Positions 14,713-17,064 of a stretch of 17,064 nt of DNA are shown in pieces. The number at the start of each line of letters is the position of its first letter. Positions within the stretch are counted from its first letter, which is position 1. Source of the DNA: Candidatus Hydrogenedentota bacterium (GTDB lineage: Bacteria; Hydrogenedentota; Hydrogenedentia; Hydrogenedentales; SLHB01). The stretch covers positions 1 through 17,064 of the forward strand of contig PWNM01000218.1 in the NCBI GenBank assembly GCA_003557825.1, given 5' to 3'. The translations under genes and the position numbers were made by a program. The notes under the pieces are model-generated. The model was not told the origin of the DNA, searched no databases, and was given only the letters and a program-made list of their open reading frames with translations.

Positions 14713-15702
14713 TTAGCGTTCCTGGAAGGCCTCAGCCTCTTCGGCACTGTCTAGAAAACCGCCCAGGCCGCCGGGCTCCGTGGTCACCTCGACGGACAAC
14801 GGCTGGATTCGCCCGCTCCAATCGGCTGTGGTCAATAGATCGGTACCGGGGTTCAACGATTTAACGGTGCACGAGCAGGGACCGGTCAAAAACTCGGCCG
14901 TCCTTCTCAGCATGTTGGCGTTGATGCCGCGCCCGATGAGGGCGTTCATGATCAATCCCCTCCCAAAAATGGGAAAGACCATCGGTTCGTGCCGGTAATC
15001 GTCGAGGTCGATTTCGCTATTGGTAAGCATGGCCACAAACATCCGCTCGGTCTCATCGTTTTGCGCGAGGCGTCGAATCTCAAATTTGATATCTGAAATC
15101 TCAATATCCTCCATGCCCCATTCATCCAGGGCAGGGGGTACCAGCGTCTCCTCGAGTCGTTTGACCTCGCGTTCGAGGACCTCGGCGGCCTCGCGATCGG
15201 CCCGTCCGTTTCCGCTCTCAAGCAATACCCAGACCACCGAGGTCCGGTTGAGCAAGAGGTCACTTATCTCCTGTCGTTTGGGCGAATCAATAAGGGCGTC
15301 GATATTTTCCTCGGTCAGCGGTCCCATCCAAATCGGGCCGCTCCGGTTGGACGACACAGCGGGATAGTAGACCACCATCCAGGGCAGCGACTCGATTTCA
15401 GCTCCGCGCAGGGCCGAGTGGGCGGCGAGGCGTTCTTCGGACTCATGCTGGACGCGCCGCAGCCGCAGGTTGGCCGGTTCCGCCTCGCGTCGTCCTTCTG
15501 AGATCCGTTGCAACCGGGCGATAGATGCTTCCTGTTCCTCAGTTAGCTCGCCTGTGTCGAATACATAAACCTCGTAGGCATCGCGCTCCCACCATTCGAG
15601 CGAATACTGGTACACCGGAATGGGACAGGACGCCGCGGGAAGCGCAAGCAGCCCTATCGTAAGGAGCGTGAATAGCGTTATGCAATAGGTTCGTGACGTC
15701 AT
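14713..15702 (-). CDS. Unknown secreted protein of the ABC-transporter operon
   Basis: A 329-aa protein from the ATG at 15700-15702 (nearby alternatives: ATG 15709-15711 and GTG 15727-15729). Residues 1-27 form a signal peptide (TYCITLFTLLTIGLLALPAASC), with a Cys right after AAS that could be a weak lipobox or simply a cleavage site, so periplasmic or outer-envelope location is likely. The mature chain begins CPIPVYQYSLEWWERDAYEV and then has long charged helices (TEEQEASIARLQRISEGRREAE; LEREVKRLEETL). Near the C-terminus a CSC motif follows FLTGP, and GGLGGFLD sits before the end. I recognise no family. The gene lies 45 nt after the ATPase and 26 nt before SxtJ, so it is probably an accessory or substrate protein of the transporter. 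Confidence 0.75.
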   Translation of the reverse strand: MTSRTYCITLFTLLTIGLLALPAASCPIPVYQYSLEWWERDAYEVYVFDTGELTEEQEASIARLQRISEGRREAEPANLRLRRVQHESEERLAAHSALRGAEIESLPWMVVYYPAVSSNRSGPIWMGPLTEENIDALIDSPKRQEISDLLLNRTSVVWVLLESGNGRADREAAEVLEREVKRLEETLVPPALDEWGMEDIEISDIKFEIRRLAQNDETERMFVAMLTNSEIDLDDYRHEPMVFPIFGRGLIMNALIGRGINANMLRRTAEFLTGPCSCTVKSLNPGTDLLTTADWSGRIQPLSVEVTTEPGGLGGFLDSAEEAEAFQER

Positions 15703-15747
15703 CAGTAGCATACCTTTCCGGCCGTGCACGGCATGTGCGGCGGGCCG

Positions 15748-16416
15748 TTATGATTGTAGCTTGCCGTCTTTGAGTAGAAAAACATCGTTAAAACCATCGG
15801 TCCGAAGGCCATGCGTGGCCATGACCACCGCGCCGCCGTTGCGGGCATATTCCCATAGGCAATCGACAATGATCTTTTCATTTTCCACATCAAGGTTGCC
15901 GGTGGGTTCGTCGGCCAAGAGTAGGCCCGGCTTCGCGATCAACGCACGGGCCAGGGCAACCCGCTGGCGTTCACCCGTGCTTAGCTCCGATGGGAAATGT
16001 TCGAGGCGTTCGCTGAGCATAAACCGCTCGAGCAGTTCCTTGGTCCGCGCATCGAGATCGGGGATGTCGAGGGCGATGCCCGGCATCTTCACGTTTTCGC
16101 GGACATTCAAATACGGCACCAAGTAGAACTGTTGAAAAACAAACCCGATGTTACGCCCCCGAAAGGCCGTTCGTTGGTCGGGCGTTAAGGTATACAGGTT
16201 CTCGCCGTTTACCCATACAGCGCCTTTATCGGGGTGTTGCAGCCCTCCCGCCGCTAGCAACAAGGTGGTCTTGCCGCTGCCGCTGGGTCCGCGGATGATT
16301 TTAAAGGCTCCCGGCTCGACCGAGAGGGAAACATCCTCGATGGCGGCAATACGCTTGCCGGAGCGAGTGTAATACTTCGCAACGTCTTCAACTTTCAGGG
16401 CCGCGTGTTCCGTCAC
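15748..16416 (-). CDS. MacB/LolD-type ABC transporter ATPase
   Basis: A 222-aa ATP-binding subunit of the MacB/LolD/FtsE type that powers type VII (mechanotransmission) ABC systems for lipoprotein release or envelope export. The start is GTG (16414-16416) with GGAG 8 nt upstream. Walker A is GPSGSGKTTLL (43-53), Q-loop NIGFVFQQFYLVPYLNVRENV, signature LSTGERQRVALARALIAKPG, Walker B LLLADEPTGNLD, and the switch His is in ATHGL. All catalytic residues are present. The signature has LSTGE instead of LSGGQ, a tolerated variant. It is 49 nt after the permease gene. Confidence 0.93.
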   Translation of the reverse strand: MTEHAALKVEDVAKYYTRSGKRIAAIEDVSLSVEPGAFKIIRGPSGSGKTTLLLAAGGLQHPDKGAVWVNGENLYTLTPDQRTAFRGRNIGFVFQQFYLVPYLNVRENVKMPGIALDIPDLDARTKELLERFMLSERLEHFPSELSTGERQRVALARALIAKPGLLLADEPTGNLDVENEKIIVDCLWEYARNGGAVVMATHGLRTDGFNDVFLLKDGKLQS

Positions 16417-16465
16417 AGGATATGCTCCATTGGGATTTCCATTACGATAAAGGCTGCCGTCGCGG

Positions 16466-17064
16466 CTATTCCTCGCGCAGAATCACGGCCGGATCAAGTT
16501 GAGCGGCTTTCATGGCGGGAATCCAGCCCGCAATGACCGCCAGGGCAGGCGCGCCCACGAGCACCAACGCCAGCAGCGGGATGCTGACAAGCCGGCCAAA
16601 ATCGGCCGTCCACATGGGAATGCCTTCCCAACCCGCGCCGATGGCCATGCCAAGGAGGCTCCCGATGATGGCGCCCGCAATGCCCATGAGGGCGGCTTTG
16701 ACCAGGAATATGCCCATGATCTTGCCTTCGCCCACGCCGACGGTCCGCATGATAGCGATCTCGCCTTGTCGATCTTTTACATTGCCCAAGATGAGGAAAA
16801 AGATCCATACCGCCGCGCCCAACAATACGATCGGAACCAGGATGCGAACCAGTGCTTGGCGCTGCGCGCCCAGTTCTTCGCGATAGGCGATCTCGGCATC
16901 GACGGCGCTTTCGTGCATCTCCGCTGCTCGAGCCCGCGCCTCGAACCGTGCCCGCAGTATGGTACCAAACTCGAGTACTTGCGTATCGGCCAAGAGTTGC
17001 CGAACCTCTTCTTCAACCAAACCCAGTTGGTCAAATTCGCAGACGCATTCGAGGGCCAGGATGC
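16466..17064 (-). CDS. FtsX/MacB-family ABC transporter permease, partial (5' end outside window)
   Basis: About 199 C-terminal residues are visible; the frame is open through the right edge (ILALECVCEFDQLGL), so the N-terminus lies outside the window. A charged helix (RARFEARARAAEMHESAVDAEIAY) is followed by three or four membrane spans: VRILVPIVLLGAAVWIFFLI, the FtsX core sequence VKDRQGEIAIMRTVGVGEGKIM with IFLVKAALMGIAGAIIGSLLG, and LVSIPLLALVLVGAPALAVIAG, ending WIPAMKAAQLDPAVILREE. The ending 'P...A...P...LR.E' is diagnostic for MacB/LolC permeases. Stop codon TAG. It heads the visible part of an operon with its ATPase. Confidence 0.9.
   Translation of the reverse strand, partial: ILALECVCEFDQLGLVEEEVRQLLADTQVLEFGTILRARFEARARAAEMHESAVDAEIAYREELGAQRQALVRILVPIVLLGAAVWIFFLILGNVKDRQGEIAIMRTVGVGEGKIMGIFLVKAALMGIAGAIIGSLLGMAIGAGWEGIPMWTADFGRLVSIPLLALVLVGAPALAVIAGWIPAMKAAQLDPAVILREE

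Noticed and set aside
1..17064. CRISPR arrays, tRNA/rRNA genes, transposases, integrases
   Set aside because: No regularly spaced repeats, tRNA-like folds or mobile-element protein motifs were seen; the cassette at 597-3108 shows no flanking direct repeats or attachment site that I can find by eye.

Overview
This is a GC-rich window from a Gram-negative-type bacterium. A lipid A/LPS-type acyltransferase, dTDP-sugar (rml) genes and envelope genes point that way, while pyruvate/indolepyruvate-type ferredoxin oxidoreductase genes suggest an anaerobe or facultative anaerobe. The mixture (IorAB + PaaK, a beta-CASP RNase, SxtJ/DUF5989, a lone YegD-like Hsp70) is what I would expect from an environmental lineage such as Planctomycetota, Hydrogenedentota or relatives. 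That placement is inference, not something the sequence proves. No rRNA, tRNA, CRISPR array, transposase or integrase was seen. Nearly all genes are on the minus strand; the Hsp70-like gene is the only convincing plus-strand gene.

Layout, left to right. (1) 1-319: the 5' part of a GntR-type regulator with a LacI-like effector domain, behind a perfect-consensus sigma-70 promoter. (2) 597-3108: a visibly lower-GC cassette that reads right to left: an optional 54-aa small ORF, a 228-aa unknown protein, a 199-aa unknown protein and a stand-alone ComEC-like metallo-beta-lactamase-fold hydrolase. Tight spacing and overlaps mark it as one transcription unit, and it is the best candidate here for an undescribed accessory system. 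(3) 3249-7155: an aryl-2-oxoacid operon, iorA-iorB-cupin-paaK. Here iorA lacks the usual C-terminal ferredoxin domain and paaK is broken by one in-frame amber codon. (4) 7298-9641: a beta-CASP RNase/CPSF-like MBL protein followed 4 nt later by an LpxL/HtrB-like acyltransferase, driven by a clear promoter. (5) 9755-12219: rmlC, an NAD-dependent sugar epimerase and rmlD, an activated-deoxysugar operon without rmlA or rmlB in the window. (6) 12665-14077 (+): an Hsp70/YegD-like ATPase, converging with a 3-nt gap on (7) 14081-17064 (-): an FtsX/MacB-type permease (partial), its ATPase, an unknown secreted protein, an SxtJ-family membrane protein and a 49-aa DUF5989 protein.

Functionally, region 3 would oxidise aryl pyruvates to aryl-acetyl-CoA using ferredoxin (IorAB) and interconvert aryl acetates with their CoA esters (PaaK, if it is still made). 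Regions 4, 5 and 7 mostly serve the envelope: lipid acylation, deoxysugar supply and an ABC export or lipoprotein-type transporter. SxtJ/DUF5989 proteins usually accompany carbamoyltransferases in polysaccharide loci, but none is visible here.

Main points for a second look: the low-GC cassette with its TTGA-type overlapping start, the amber codon in paaK, the ferredoxin-less IorA, and SxtJ/DUF5989 attached to an ABC-transporter operon.
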